Of a DNA stretch of 64,000 bases, positions 48,720 through 57,780 are shown one piece after another (the stretch's first letter is position 1; each line of letters starts with the position of its first letter). The notes under the pieces were generated by a model. It was not told where the DNA came from. It saw nothing but the letters and a program-made list of their open reading frames with translations, and ran no database searches. The translations under genes were made by a program, and so were the position numbers. Source of the DNA: Nodosilinea sp. PGN35 (GTDB lineage: Bacteria > Cyanobacteriota > Cyanobacteriia > Phormidesmidales > Phormidesmidaceae); contig NZ_JAQKQJ010000015.1 of assembly GCF_029109325.1 (NCBI RefSeq), positions 108,890 through 172,889 of the forward strand, read 5' to 3'.

Positions 48720-50255
48720 ATGCCCGTATGCTTAAACCAATCCCCTAGTCTGCCCTGCCCTCGCACTGTGGATGATGCCCCCATCGCCATTGATTTAGTC
48801 ATCGTCGATGACGACGCTGAGACATCGTGCCTGCTGCAGCGGCTCTTGAGCCAGCAGGGGTACCGCATTCAGGTGGCTGAAAGTGGTCAGGAGGCGATCG
48901 CGCTCATCTTGGCCAGGCGACCCGGGCTGGTGCTGCTCGACCTGCTGCTGCCCGATATGGACGGCTACTCCCTCTGTCAGCAGCTCAAGCACAACCCCCT
49001 CACCGCCGAGATGCCGGTGATTGTGCTCAGCTCGCTGGTGGATTCCCTCGACAAAGTTAAGGCGTTTCAGGCCGGGGCCACCGACTACATCACCAAACCC
49101 TTTGCGGTGCAGGAGGTGCTGGTACGGGTGCAAAACCAGCTGCGGCTCGCCCAGCAGCGGCAGCAGCTCAGTCAGCAAAATGCCCTCCTCATTCAGGAGG
49201 TGCAGGAGCGCACCCAGATGGAGCAGGCCCTAGTCGCCGCCGAGATGAACTACCGCAGCATCTTTGAGAATGCCACGGTGGGCATTTATAAGGCCTCGGT
49301 TACGGGGCAGCTGCTCAGCGTCAACCCCTCCATGGCTCGGCTCTACGGCTACGAGTCGGCTCAGGAAATGGTAGCCACCGTTGAAGACATCAGCCGCCAA
49401 ATTTATCTCCAGCCGAAGCGTCGCGATGAACTGTCGGTGTACCTGAACCGCTTTGACAAAATTACCGATGCTGAGTCAGAGGTATTTCGCAAAGACGGCA
49501 GCACCTTTTGGGTGAGCGAAGACATCTGGAAGGTGTGGGATAAGCAGGGCAACTTTCTACACTACGAAGGCATTGTCCACGACATCAGCGAGCGCCGTCA
49601 GATGGAGACCGAGCTGCGCCAGCAGCGGCAGCAGGCCGACCGTCTGCTGGTGAATATTTTGCCCTACCGCATTGCCCAGCGCCTCAAGGGCGGGGCCCGC
49701 ACCATTGCCGAAAGCCTCGACCAGGTCAGCGTGCTGTTTGCCGATCTGGTGGACTTTACCGCCGCCTCCAGCGAAATGACGCCGCGCCAGCTGGTCAAGC
49801 TGCTCAACGAGGTGTTTTCGATGTTTGATCAGCTGGCCGAGTTTCACCGGCTAGAAAAAATCAAAACTATCGGCGACGCCTACATGGTGGCCGGGGGGCT
49901 ACCCTCGCCCAACGATGACCATGCCGCAGGCATTGCCCAGTTTGCCCTCGACATCTGTGACGCCATCAAGCAGTTCCCCCGACCCGACGGCAAAACCTTT
50001 CAAATTCGGGTGGGCATCAACACCGGCCCGGTGGTGGCCGGGGTGATTGGGCGGCGCAAGTTTGCCTATGACCTGTGGGGCGACACCGTCAACATCGCCA
50101 GCCGCATGGAGGCCACCGGAGAGGCCCAGCGCATCCAGGTCACCCCCGATCTCTATGAACGGCTTAAGGATAGCTTTCAGTTTGAGCAGCGCGGCTATGT
50201 GGCGGTCAAGGGCCGCGGCCAAATGCTCACCTACTGGCTGGTGGGTAAACTTTAG
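48720..50255 (+). CDS. Receiver-PAS-class III adenylate cyclase (511 aa)
   Basis: Response regulator with output in cAMP. Receiver (about 25-145) with acidic pocket VDDD and phospho-acceptor Asp74 (LVLLDLLLPDMDG); helical linker; PAS domain (about 175-295, NYRSIFENATVGIYKAS, YEGIVHDISERRQMETEL); class III cyclase (about 325-505) with LFADLVDFTAASSEM, EKIKTIGDAYMVAGG (Lys), and YDLWGDTVNIASRME (Asp), the residue pair that selects ATP. Start chosen at ATG 48720; the longer frame would overlap the preceding gene. Probably paired with a histidine kinase elsewhere. Confidence 0.9.
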   Translation: MPVCLNQSPSLPCPRTVDDAPIAIDLVIVDDDAETSCLLQRLLSQQGYRIQVAESGQEAIALILARRPGLVLLDLLLPDMDGYSLCQQLKHNPLTAEMPVIVLSSLVDSLDKVKAFQAGATDYITKPFAVQEVLVRVQNQLRLAQQRQQLSQQNALLIQEVQERTQMEQALVAAEMNYRSIFENATVGIYKASVTGQLLSVNPSMARLYGYESAQEMVATVEDISRQIYLQPKRRDELSVYLNRFDKITDAESEVFRKDGSTFWVSEDIWKVWDKQGNFLHYEGIVHDISERRQMETELRQQRQQADRLLVNILPYRIAQRLKGGARTIAESLDQVSVLFADLVDFTAASSEMTPRQLVKLLNEVFSMFDQLAEFHRLEKIKTIGDAYMVAGGLPSPNDDHAAGIAQFALDICDAIKQFPRPDGKTFQIRVGINTGPVVAGVIGRRKFAYDLWGDTVNIASRMEATGEAQRIQVTPDLYERLKDSFQFEQRGYVAVKGRGQMLTYWLVGKL

Positions 50256-50382
50256 GCAGATGGGTCTCAAACCGGAACCAACTGGTTTAAAACTGGAGGG
50301 TTTGAAACCAAGGGTTAGTTTCCCTGGCTACTATTAGCTGTGTTGACCCTAGCCGATTGATGGCCTATGGGCGCTTGGATAG

Positions 50383-52431
50383 GTGAATGCAGTGGCGTTA
50401 CTTGAACAGGCGACGATTTTAATTGCCGAAGCCGCACCCTATCAGGGCCGGGGTTTGGCGGAGGTGTTGACAGGGGCCGGCGGACAGGCCCACATCTGTC
50501 CTGAGGCCGACGTTCTGCGATCGCTGCCGAGCCTAGCGCCCGACCTGATTTTGATTCAGGTCGCCGGGTGGGACAGCGGCGGTTACGAGCTGTGCGAGCA
50601 GCTCAGCGACGACCCGGCCGGGTCATCGCTGCCGGTGATCTTCTTTGGCACCTTTGACGACCCCGGCAGCCGCGAACGGGTGTTTGCGGTGGGCGGGGCT
50701 GACTATTTGGAGCTGCCCCTGGTGGCCACCAACCTGGTGGTGCGGGTGCGCCACCAGCTTGAGCTGCGGGGGCTGAGGGCCAGGGCTACCGCCCAACCGC
50801 TGCGGCCATCGCTGCTCCAGGCCAGTTTGCAACGGCTGCACAACACCCTTGAGCTAGACACAATTTTGCAGACGGCGGTGGAGGATGTTCGCCAGCAAAC
50901 CGAGGCCGATCGGGTGGTGATCTATCAATTTCGCCGCAGTGGGCGGGGCCTGGTTACCCACGAAGCCGTTAGCGACGCAGCGCTGTCGGTACTGCATCGC
51001 CAGGTTGAAGACGCCTGTTTTGACCAGGAGCATGCGGCTAAATACTGGTCGGGCCGGGTGAGCCGCATCAACGATGTCGCCGCCCTGGGCAACATCAGTC
51101 AGTGCTATCGCACCATGCTGTTGAGCTTTGGCATTCAGGCCAATCTGGTAGCCCCGATCATTCACAATCTGGCCAGCCAAAACCGCTACCTGTGGGGGCT
51201 GATTGTCGTTCACCAGTGCCGCTCGCCTCGGCAGTGGCAGACCCATGAAGTTGAGCTACTGCGGGAACTCTCGGCGCACCTGGCGATCGCCATTCAGCAG
51301 AGTCGGCTGTTTGAGCAGGTGCGCCGCCAGGCGCGTCAGGAGATGCTGCTCAACCACATTCTCGACGAAATTCATGCCAGCCTGGATGTGCAGCACATTT
51401 TGACCTGCACCGTAGAGCACCTGCGTACGGCCCTGGATCTGCACCAGTGCGGCATTACGCTGCTACGCCACAACCTGGCCGGTTTGCCTACGCCGTTTTT
51501 AGTCGCGGTGCAATCGCCGACGCTGAGCGAACCCGCCGTACCCCTGGCGATCACGCCACCGCTGCGGCGTCAGCTGCGCATTGACAGCGACGCCATGGTG
51601 GTTCCCTACCTGGTTAACCCCATGGCCATCCGGCCCCAGGCGGCCCAAATTATCAGTCAGGGGCAGGTGACCTATGTGGTCACCACCCTGCGGATCGACA
51701 GCCAGGTGCTGGGGGTGCTGTGGGCCAGCCCCGACCCCGGACAGCTGACTCCGGCGTCCGAGCAGAGGGGGCTTTGGGAGCCCAACGACCTCAGCCTGAT
51801 CGACGAAGTCGCTCTACAGCTCAGTCAGGCCCTTCAGCAGGCGGCACTGTACCAGCGCTTGCAGGCAGCTAACGACGAACTTCAGCGCCTGGCCCACCTG
51901 GACGGCCTCACCCAGATTGCCAACCGCCGCGAGTTTGACCGCTACCTGGCCCAGGAGTGGCAGCGGCTTCAGCGGGAGCGAGGTAGTCTGGCCCTGGTGC
52001 TGGTCGATGTGGATCACTTCAAGGGCTACAACGATACCTACGGCCATCTGGCTGGGGATGACTGCCTGCGCTCGATCGCCCGCCTGCTCGATCAGGTGAC
52101 CAAGCGCCCCGCCGACCTGGCGGCCCGCTACGGTGGCGAAGAGTTTGCCATGGTTTTGCCCAACACCACCGCCGCCGGGGCGATCGCTCTGGCCTCTGAA
52201 GCCCAAACCTATCTGACTCGCCTGGCGATTCCCAATGCGGCGTCACCGCTGTACGGCCAGGTGACGATGAGCTTTGGCATTGCGGCGATGACGCCAGCTC
52301 CGGCATTCTCAACAGAAACCCTGCTGCAGCGGGCCGATCAGGCCCTTTACGCCGCTAAGCAGGCGGGGCGTAACCGCTATTGCCTGTGGTCTGAGGCGAT
52401 ACAATCGAGCCAGGGGGGCCTGGGGAGCTAG
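50383..52431 (+). CDS. Degenerate receiver, two GAF domains, GGDEF diguanylate cyclase (682 aa)
   Basis: N-terminal receiver-like domain (1-125) lacks the acidic pocket (AEA for DD) and the phospho-Asp (LILIQVAGW). First GAF (about 155-310) is of the phytochrome/CBCR type: RVVIYQF, a Cys at 241 (NISQCYRTMLLSFGIQANLVAPI) and LWGLIVVHQCRSPRQW; Cys241 may bind a bilin, though the usual following His is Tyr. Second GAF about 325-490. The GGDEF domain (about 510-670) has GGEEF with an upstream RxxD inhibitory site (RPAD), so it should make c-di-GMP. GTG start at 50383; 127 bp after the adenylate cyclase. Confidence 0.87.
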   Translation: MNAVALLEQATILIAEAAPYQGRGLAEVLTGAGGQAHICPEADVLRSLPSLAPDLILIQVAGWDSGGYELCEQLSDDPAGSSLPVIFFGTFDDPGSRERVFAVGGADYLELPLVATNLVVRVRHQLELRGLRARATAQPLRPSLLQASLQRLHNTLELDTILQTAVEDVRQQTEADRVVIYQFRRSGRGLVTHEAVSDAALSVLHRQVEDACFDQEHAAKYWSGRVSRINDVAALGNISQCYRTMLLSFGIQANLVAPIIHNLASQNRYLWGLIVVHQCRSPRQWQTHEVELLRELSAHLAIAIQQSRLFEQVRRQARQEMLLNHILDEIHASLDVQHILTCTVEHLRTALDLHQCGITLLRHNLAGLPTPFLVAVQSPTLSEPAVPLAITPPLRRQLRIDSDAMVVPYLVNPMAIRPQAAQIISQGQVTYVVTTLRIDSQVLGVLWASPDPGQLTPASEQRGLWEPNDLSLIDEVALQLSQALQQAALYQRLQAANDELQRLAHLDGLTQIANRREFDRYLAQEWQRLQRERGSLALVLVDVDHFKGYNDTYGHLAGDDCLRSIARLLDQVTKRPADLAARYGGEEFAMVLPNTTAAGAIALASEAQTYLTRLAIPNAASPLYGQVTMSFGIAAMTPAPAFSTETLLQRADQALYAAKQAGRNRYCLWSEAIQSSQGGLGS

Positions 52432-52511
52432 GGCAGACTATAGAGCCTCAGGCCCGCAGACTACAGGGCCTAGACTATAGACAGCTTCCCTGGGGATGAT
52501 TTGACACAGCT

Positions 52512-53561
52512 ATGGTTATTCTGTCTTCTAACCTCCAGCAGCGGCTGCGATCGCCCCTCACCATTGGTACGGTAACTCTCCAGAGCCGGGTGCTCCAGGC
52601 TCCCCTCTCAGGGGTTACCGATCGCGCCTTTCGCCAGCTGGTGCGCCGCTATGCGCCGACATCCATGCTCTACACCGAGATGGTGCAGGCCACGGGCGTC
52701 TGCCAGGCCCAGCAGCTCGAAAAAATCATGGACATTGGCGACGGCGAGCAGCCAATCAGCATTCAGCTGTTTGACTGTCGCCCCGACTTTATGGCCGCCG
52801 CCGCCCGCAAAGCCGTTGCCGAAGGGGCCAAAACCATCGACATCAATATGGGCTGCCCGGTGAATAAAATCACCAAAAAAGGCGGCGGCTCCTCGCTGCT
52901 GCGCCAGCCCGAGATTGCTGAGGCGATCGTCCGCGCCGTGGCGGCGGCAGTGCCCGTGCCCGTCACCGTCAAAACCCGCATCGGTTGGGATGACGACCAC
53001 ATCAACGCCGTTGAGTTTGGCCGCCGTATGGAGGCCGCCGGGGCGCGGATGCTCACCCTCCACGGCCGCACCCGCAGCCAGGGCTACCACGGCCCCGCCC
53101 GCTGGGACTGGATCGCCCAGGTCAAAGCGGCGCTGGCAATTCCGGTGATTGCCAACGGCGACATCGTCTCGGTGGAGTCGGCGGTGCGCTGCCTGGAGGA
53201 GACCGGGGCCGACGGGGTGATGTGCTCGCGGGGAACCCTGGGCTATCCGTTTTTGGTGGGCGAAATTGACGCTTTTCTAAAGACCGGCGCAGTGGTTTCC
53301 CCCCCGACGGCGGGAGAGCGGCTGCGCTGCGCCCGCGAGCACCTGGGCCTGCTGTGGCAGTACAAGGGCCAAAAGGGCATTCACCAGGCCCGCAAGCACA
53401 TGGCCTGGTACGTCAAGGGGTTTGAGGGGGCCGCCCCCCTGCGCCAGCGGCTCTGCCAGATCGACACCGTGGAGGCCGGTTATGAGCTGCTGGATGGGGC
53501 GATCGCCCAGCTTGAGACTACCGCCGGGCTTGGGGAGGCGATCGCCCTTGTCGCACCCTAG
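52512..53561 (+). CDS. dusB: tRNA-dihydrouridine synthase DusB (349 aa)
   Basis: FMN-dependent reduction of uridines in tRNA. TIM-barrel landmarks: VLQAPLSGVTDRAFRQLVRRY, ISIQLFDCRPDFM, IDINMGCPVNKITKKGGGSSLL (catalytic Cys region), TVKTRIGWDDDHINAVEFGRRMEAAGARMLTLHGRTR, IPVIANGDI and ADGVMCSRGTLGYPFLVGEI. C-terminal helical domain with HMAWYVKGF. Start ATG 52512. Confidence 0.94.
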   Translation: MVILSSNLQQRLRSPLTIGTVTLQSRVLQAPLSGVTDRAFRQLVRRYAPTSMLYTEMVQATGVCQAQQLEKIMDIGDGEQPISIQLFDCRPDFMAAAARKAVAEGAKTIDINMGCPVNKITKKGGGSSLLRQPEIAEAIVRAVAAAVPVPVTVKTRIGWDDDHINAVEFGRRMEAAGARMLTLHGRTRSQGYHGPARWDWIAQVKAALAIPVIANGDIVSVESAVRCLEETGADGVMCSRGTLGYPFLVGEIDAFLKTGAVVSPPTAGERLRCAREHLGLLWQYKGQKGIHQARKHMAWYVKGFEGAAPLRQRLCQIDTVEAGYELLDGAIAQLETTAGLGEAIALVAP

Positions 53562-53712
53562 CCCCTGGTTCCTACAGCGGGCTTTTTCAACGACATCCCT
53601 ATGGTTCAAGCCCCGCCCCCGCCCAAGAGCGGATAACCGCCCCTTGACTAAAAAGGTTTAAGGTAGGATCTATGGATAAATCTGATTTGCAGTTGTCACC
53701 CCCGTAATCTCC

Positions 53713-54366
53713 ATGACCTCGTACGCCACCGCCACTGCCCGCGCCGATATGGGTGAGCTTCGCCGTCTGAGAAGCCTGCTGCCCCCCGAGCTGCAAAGCT
53801 GGGTGACGGTGGAGTCGGCCATCGATGTCACCCCGCCGCTGATCACCTGTGAAGAGCTGGGCAAAGACCAGGTCGAAATTCAAATCGACCTGCTCAAGTG
53901 GGAGCAGCTGGCCCTCGACCAGCGCAACCTGCTGTTTTGGCACGAGGTGGGCCGCATCCAAAACGACACTATTCCCCGCGACGGCTGGGAGATGGCGGCT
54001 TTGGCCATCGGCCTCGGCGGTGCCGTGGGCGAGCTGTGGGTGCAGGATGGTCTGCTGCTGATGCTGGCCCTGGGGCTGTGCGGCTTTTCCAGCTGGCGGC
54101 TCTACAAACGCAACAACAACCAAAAGACCCTGCAAGAGAGCATTAGCGCCGACGAGCGGGCGATCGCCATCGCCACCCGTTTTGGCTACACCCTGCCCAA
54201 CGCCTACAAAAGCCTGGGCAGCGCCCTCAAAACCCTGATTGAGCAGACCCCCAAAAAGCGCCAGCGCGATCGCTACATCAAGCGCCTCGAGGCCCTCAAA
54301 AAGAGCGCCGCCAAGGCCAAAGAGAGCGCCCGCGCCGAACGCAGCGACATGCGATCGGCCTATTAG
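53713..54366 (+). CDS. DUF3318-family cyanobacterial membrane protein (217 aa)
   Basis: Conserved in cyanobacteria, function unknown. N-terminal helix-rich part (MGELRRLRSLLPPELQSWVTVE), LLKWEQLALDQRNLLFWHEVGRIQNDTIPRDGWEMAALAIGLGG, one hydrophobic stretch (LLLMLALGLCGFSSW) and a basic, coiled-coil-like C-terminus (ALKKSAAKAKESARAERS). Convergent with the CIA30 gene. Confidence 0.82.
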   Translation: MTSYATATARADMGELRRLRSLLPPELQSWVTVESAIDVTPPLITCEELGKDQVEIQIDLLKWEQLALDQRNLLFWHEVGRIQNDTIPRDGWEMAALAIGLGGAVGELWVQDGLLLMLALGLCGFSSWRLYKRNNNQKTLQESISADERAIAIATRFGYTLPNAYKSLGSALKTLIEQTPKKRQRDRYIKRLEALKKSAAKAKESARAERSDMRSAY

Positions 54367-54378
54367 AAACTAGAAGCT

Positions 54379-54442
54379 AGATCCCAGGGTGCTTTGGGCT
54401 TGCTCCAGATCGCGGGCCAAGCTAAAAAGAACCCTGGGATCT
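54379..54442. terminator. Long hairpin between convergent genes
   Basis: agatcccagggt (54379-54390) and accctgggatct (54431-54442) are perfect 12-bp complements separated by 40 bp. Lies between the stops of the DUF3318 and CIA30 genes. Confidence 0.6.
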
Positions 54443-54462
54443 GTCGCAGTCAGCAAACTGCT

Positions 54463-55542
54463 TTAGGCCAGGGCTGACAAAATCGCCCGCACCGCCTCCG
54501 GGTTAACCTGGGGCGGCAGGCGATCGCTGGCTCCAACCACCTCAAAACCCTCCGCCTGGGGAATTACCCCGGTCAGCTCTGCCGCCGCCAGATGATGACC
54601 AACATTGGCAGTTTCCCTCGGCAGCACCACCACTGGCTGAGGCCCCTGGCGGTAGACCCTCAAACTCTGCACCGTCAGCCCAAAAGCACCGGCATCAAAA
54701 GCGGGGTTGAGCGCGCCGTCGTACTCAAACTTGCTCAGCATCAGCTGCATAGAGTAGAGCCGCGCCGGGTTGAGGGGGGTGGCCGCCGGTATCGTGCGGG
54801 CGCGGCGAGTGGCCACCATCTCTAAAAAAGCAGTTCTCACCGTACTGAGGCCATCAGCATCGGTATCAAACGAACGGCAGTAGGCCAGGCTATCCCAGCC
54901 CGGATTGTCGCGCAAAATCCACTTGTAGCGCTGGCCGTCGCCCCTCACCTGGAGGACGGTGCCCTGCCACCGCCCCAGGTTGAGCGGCGGCTCAAGATTG
55001 CGGGTGCGAATCGAGGCGAAGCCGCCGCTGTTGGCCGTAGAGACATGCCCAGCAAAGCGGAGCCCCCCCTGCCAGTGCACCTGGCTCGTACTCACTCCTC
55101 CCATCACCCCGTCGTCCAGGCTGCCCCACAGAGCGGCTACCGCCGGATCGGGCCGACAAAAGTCGATCAGACGGGCCTCCTGATAGATGGCTCGCTGTTT
55201 TAACTGCTCCAGGGCGGATTCAAGCGCTAAGTCCGCTCCCGGCCTCCCCCAGACCACCAGGGGCGTGTTGACCAGGGCCGCAGCCCCCTCCCAGGGAGCT
55301 GTGGTCAGGCCGTAGCCCAGGGGTTCTAGCGCTTGGGTCAGAGACTTGACCGCTGCCGCCGCCGCCCCTGGCAGCCACACCATGGGCAGACCGGGCTCAG
55401 GCTCTAGGCTAGCGCCATCCAACGCGGTCGGGGTGACACCGGAGTCGGTCATACCAGGCATGTGGCGCAATCCTCGACTTAGGGGGCCAGCCACCTCAAA
55501 GTGAACTAGGGTTTTGAGCAGCCGAAACGGATTCCAAACCAT
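54463..55542 (-). CDS. CIA30-domain protein (359 aa)
   Basis: The C-terminal part (about 140-300) is a CIA30 domain: LWGSLDDGVMGGVSTSQVHWQGGLRFAGHVSTANSGGFASIRTR, VRGDGQRYKWILRD and a galactose-binding-like beta sandwich. The N-terminal part (WNPFRLLKTLVHFEVAGPLSRGL...) resembles the front of related cyanobacterial proteins in which an NAD(P)-binding SDR domain precedes CIA30, but only a poor, short Rossmann-like stretch (PMVWLPGAAAAAVKSLTQAL) is left. Start taken at 55542 (MVWNPF); an upstream ATG at 55608 adds 22 hydrophobic residues. Function: possible complex-assembly factor. Confidence 0.75.
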   Translation of the reverse strand: MVWNPFRLLKTLVHFEVAGPLSRGLRHMPGMTDSGVTPTALDGASLEPEPGLPMVWLPGAAAAAVKSLTQALEPLGYGLTTAPWEGAAALVNTPLVVWGRPGADLALESALEQLKQRAIYQEARLIDFCRPDPAVAALWGSLDDGVMGGVSTSQVHWQGGLRFAGHVSTANSGGFASIRTRNLEPPLNLGRWQGTVLQVRGDGQRYKWILRDNPGWDSLAYCRSFDTDADGLSTVRTAFLEMVATRRARTIPAATPLNPARLYSMQLMLSKFEYDGALNPAFDAGAFGLTVQSLRVYRQGPQPVVVLPRETANVGHHLAAAELTGVIPQAEGFEVVGASDRLPPQVNPEAVRAILSALA

Positions 55543-56057
55543 GGCGACAACTGGCACAACAACAGCAGTAAAAGCGGCGGAGCAGCGGATAAAGCCAGCC
55601 TGTCGCACAACTAGGCCAGTTTTTCTGTGAATTTACCCATTAACCCGCTCATCGCCCCTGGGTATGCTGAACCTATCGATGACTAGGTAGCAAGACCGGC
55701 ATTGGCCAAAGAAATGAGCTATCCCCAGCCGAAGGCAGAGAGCTCTAAGCCAAAACGGATCCAAACCTCCGCCGCGACCGGCCCAAGGGCTGAGTTTGCC
55801 GCTGAAGCAAGGATGCTTTTGTAGTGGGACGCTCTTAGGCTAGACTCTCAGACTAAAGCTTCTATGAGGTGCCGTGGGGCGACGCATCAAAATCCGATGA
55901 ACAGGCTCTCAACCGTTCCGGATAGTGGCGCGCATCTTCAGTCTAGTAGAAACAAGCCGTCTGAGGTGAAGCAGGTCAACCGGCCCGATCCTCTTCTCAG
56001 TCATCTTTTGCCCAACACAGATGTTGTGTCCGTGGTTTTCTGGAGCAGGCGCTGTCC
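55543..56057. other. Spacer upstream of the GT4 gene
   Basis: No convincing gene. A frame at 55864-56070 exists but has no recognisable features and runs into the glycosyltransferase start. No clear hairpin or promoter was recognised. Confidence 0.5.
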
Positions 56058-57341
56058 ATGCGAATTTTGATCTATTCCTACAACTATCACCCTGAGCCCA
56101 TCGGCATTGCGCCCCTGATGACCGAGCTGGCGGAGGGATTGGTCGCCAGAGGGCACCAGGTGCGGGTGGTAACCGCCATGCCCAACTATCCAGAGCGCAC
56201 TATCTATCCGGAGTATCGTGGGCGGCTCTACGCCACCGAAGAGCGCAACGGCGTCACTATCCAGCGCTGCTTTGTGCTGGCTAACCCCAGACGGGGTCTG
56301 GTGGGGCGGCTCATGCTCGAGTCCAGCTTTATCGCCCTTAGCCTCTGGCCAGCGCTGCGGGGCTGGCGGCCCGATATCATTCTCAACGCCAGCCCCTCGC
56401 TACCGGCTTGCCTGCCGGTGGCGGCCCTCAAGCTGCTGTTTCAGTGCCCCAGCGTGCTAAATCTACAGGATATTTTGCCCGAGGCCGCTGTACAGACGGG
56501 GTTGCTAACCAACCCTTGGGCCATTGGCCTGTTTGAGGTGCTGGAAAAGTTTGCCTACCAAAACGCCACGCGCATCGCCGTCATTGCCCAGGGGTTTCGC
56601 GACAACCTGCTGGCCAAGGGGGTGCCCGATGGCAAGATGGTGTCTATTTCCAACTGGGTGGACGTTGACTTTATTGCGCCTAGGCCCCAAGCCAGCAGCC
56701 GATTTCGTCGCCGTCACGGCCTGCAAGACAAATTTGTAGTGCTCTACACCGGCAATATCGCTGAGACCCAGGGGGTACGCACGGCGATTCGTGCGGCCCA
56801 GGCTCTGCAAAATTACCCCGACATTCAGATGGTGATCGTGGGGGAAGGCAAGCAGCTGGATGCCTTAGATCGGTTTCGCCAGCAGCTGGGGCTCACCAAC
56901 GTGTCGCTGCTGCCCTTTGTGCCCCGAGCCGAACTGCCCGACATGCTGGCGGCCGCCGATGTGGGGCTGATTCTGCAAAAGCACGGCGTGGTGGGCTTTA
57001 ACATGCCCTCTAAAACCCAGGTGCTGCTGGCCAGCGGTCGCCCCATTCTCGCCTCTGTACCCGCCCAGGGCACAGCAGCCCAGGCGGTGGTGGCCAGCGG
57101 CGGCGGCCTGGTGGTAGAGCCTGAAAATCCTACGGCTTTGGCCAGGGGAATTCTTGAGCTCTACCATCACCCTGAGACGGCGCAGCTGCTGGCGCGGCGG
57201 GGGCGGCAGTACGCGCTGGAGCATTTCTCGGCGAAGCGGGCGATCGATCGCTACGAAGCGCTGTTCTACGCCCTGGTAGCCCCTCAGCGACGGCCCCTGG
57301 AGGGCGAGGTGGTGCTGGCACTTCAGTCGGTACGAGATTAG
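56058..57341 (+). CDS. WbuB-like GT4 glycosyltransferase (427 aa)
   Basis: Retaining GT-B glycosyltransferase of surface polysaccharide synthesis. N-terminus MRILIYSYNYHPEPIGIAPLMTELAEGLVARGHQVRVVTAMPNYPERTIYPEYRG is the WbuB/colanic-type signature; then LNLQDILPEAAVQTGLL, KMVSISNWVDVDFI, FVVLYTGNIAETQGV, MVIVGEGKQLDAL and GFNMPSKTQVLLASGRPILASVPAQGTAAQAV. Near the plus-strand end it has VEPENPTALARGILEL, the usual donor-site Glu region. Sugar and acceptor unknown. Confidence 0.92.
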   Translation: MRILIYSYNYHPEPIGIAPLMTELAEGLVARGHQVRVVTAMPNYPERTIYPEYRGRLYATEERNGVTIQRCFVLANPRRGLVGRLMLESSFIALSLWPALRGWRPDIILNASPSLPACLPVAALKLLFQCPSVLNLQDILPEAAVQTGLLTNPWAIGLFEVLEKFAYQNATRIAVIAQGFRDNLLAKGVPDGKMVSISNWVDVDFIAPRPQASSRFRRRHGLQDKFVVLYTGNIAETQGVRTAIRAAQALQNYPDIQMVIVGEGKQLDALDRFRQQLGLTNVSLLPFVPRAELPDMLAAADVGLILQKHGVVGFNMPSKTQVLLASGRPILASVPAQGTAAQAVVASGGGLVVEPENPTALARGILELYHHPETAQLLARRGRQYALEHFSAKRAIDRYEALFYALVAPQRRPLEGEVVLALQSVRD

Positions 57342-57365
57342 GGTCAGACGCCCCTGAGAAAGGCG

Positions 57366-57776
57366 CTATTCCTCGATCGCCAGGGAGACTCGATTGCCCC
57401 CCACGGTGCGCATTTCACCTAAAAACTGCATCACCTGCTCGTAGGGCAGCTCTTGGCTGGGCAGCAAAAAGACAATGTTCTCAGGGTTGCGGCTGAGATA
57501 GGCGGTCATCTGCCCCTTGAGGGTATCAAGGTCGGTGGGTTGACCGTTGAGCTGCACCTGCCCCTCGGCCAGGAGTTCGACAATGAAGGGGTCGGCGGGC
57601 AGGGGCGCGGGGGCGTTGTCGGGCTGCTCGGCGGGAAGCTGCACGTCAATTAGCGTCTCGCTGCCCAGGGTAAGGGTGATCACGACAAAAAAGGCCAGAA
57701 TACCCATCATCACCGTCAGCATGGGGATGAGGTCAACCTGGGGGGGCGCAGGGGCAACCTTGGACTTGAATCGCAT
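57366..57776 (-). CDS. exbD: ExbD/TolR-family biopolymer transport protein (136 aa)
   Basis: One N-terminal transmembrane helix (QVDLIPMLTVMMGILAFFVVITLTLG, with the conserved Asp of LIPM context) and a periplasmic domain (PADPFIVELLAEGQVQLNGQPTDLDTLKGQM). Works with ExbB as a proton-driven motor that powers TonB- or Tol-type outer-membrane energy transfer. Starts 4 bp after the exbB stop. Confidence 0.9.
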   Translation of the reverse strand: MRFKSKVAPAPPQVDLIPMLTVMMGILAFFVVITLTLGSETLIDVQLPAEQPDNAPAPLPADPFIVELLAEGQVQLNGQPTDLDTLKGQMTAYLSRNPENIVFLLPSQELPYEQVMQFLGEMRTVGGNRVSLAIEE

Positions 57777-57780
57777 GGGG

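Noticed and set aside
55864..56070. 68-codon frame upstream of the GT4 gene
   Set aside because: No domain, no ribosome site, and its end overlaps the start of the glycosyltransferase; compositionally not protein-like.
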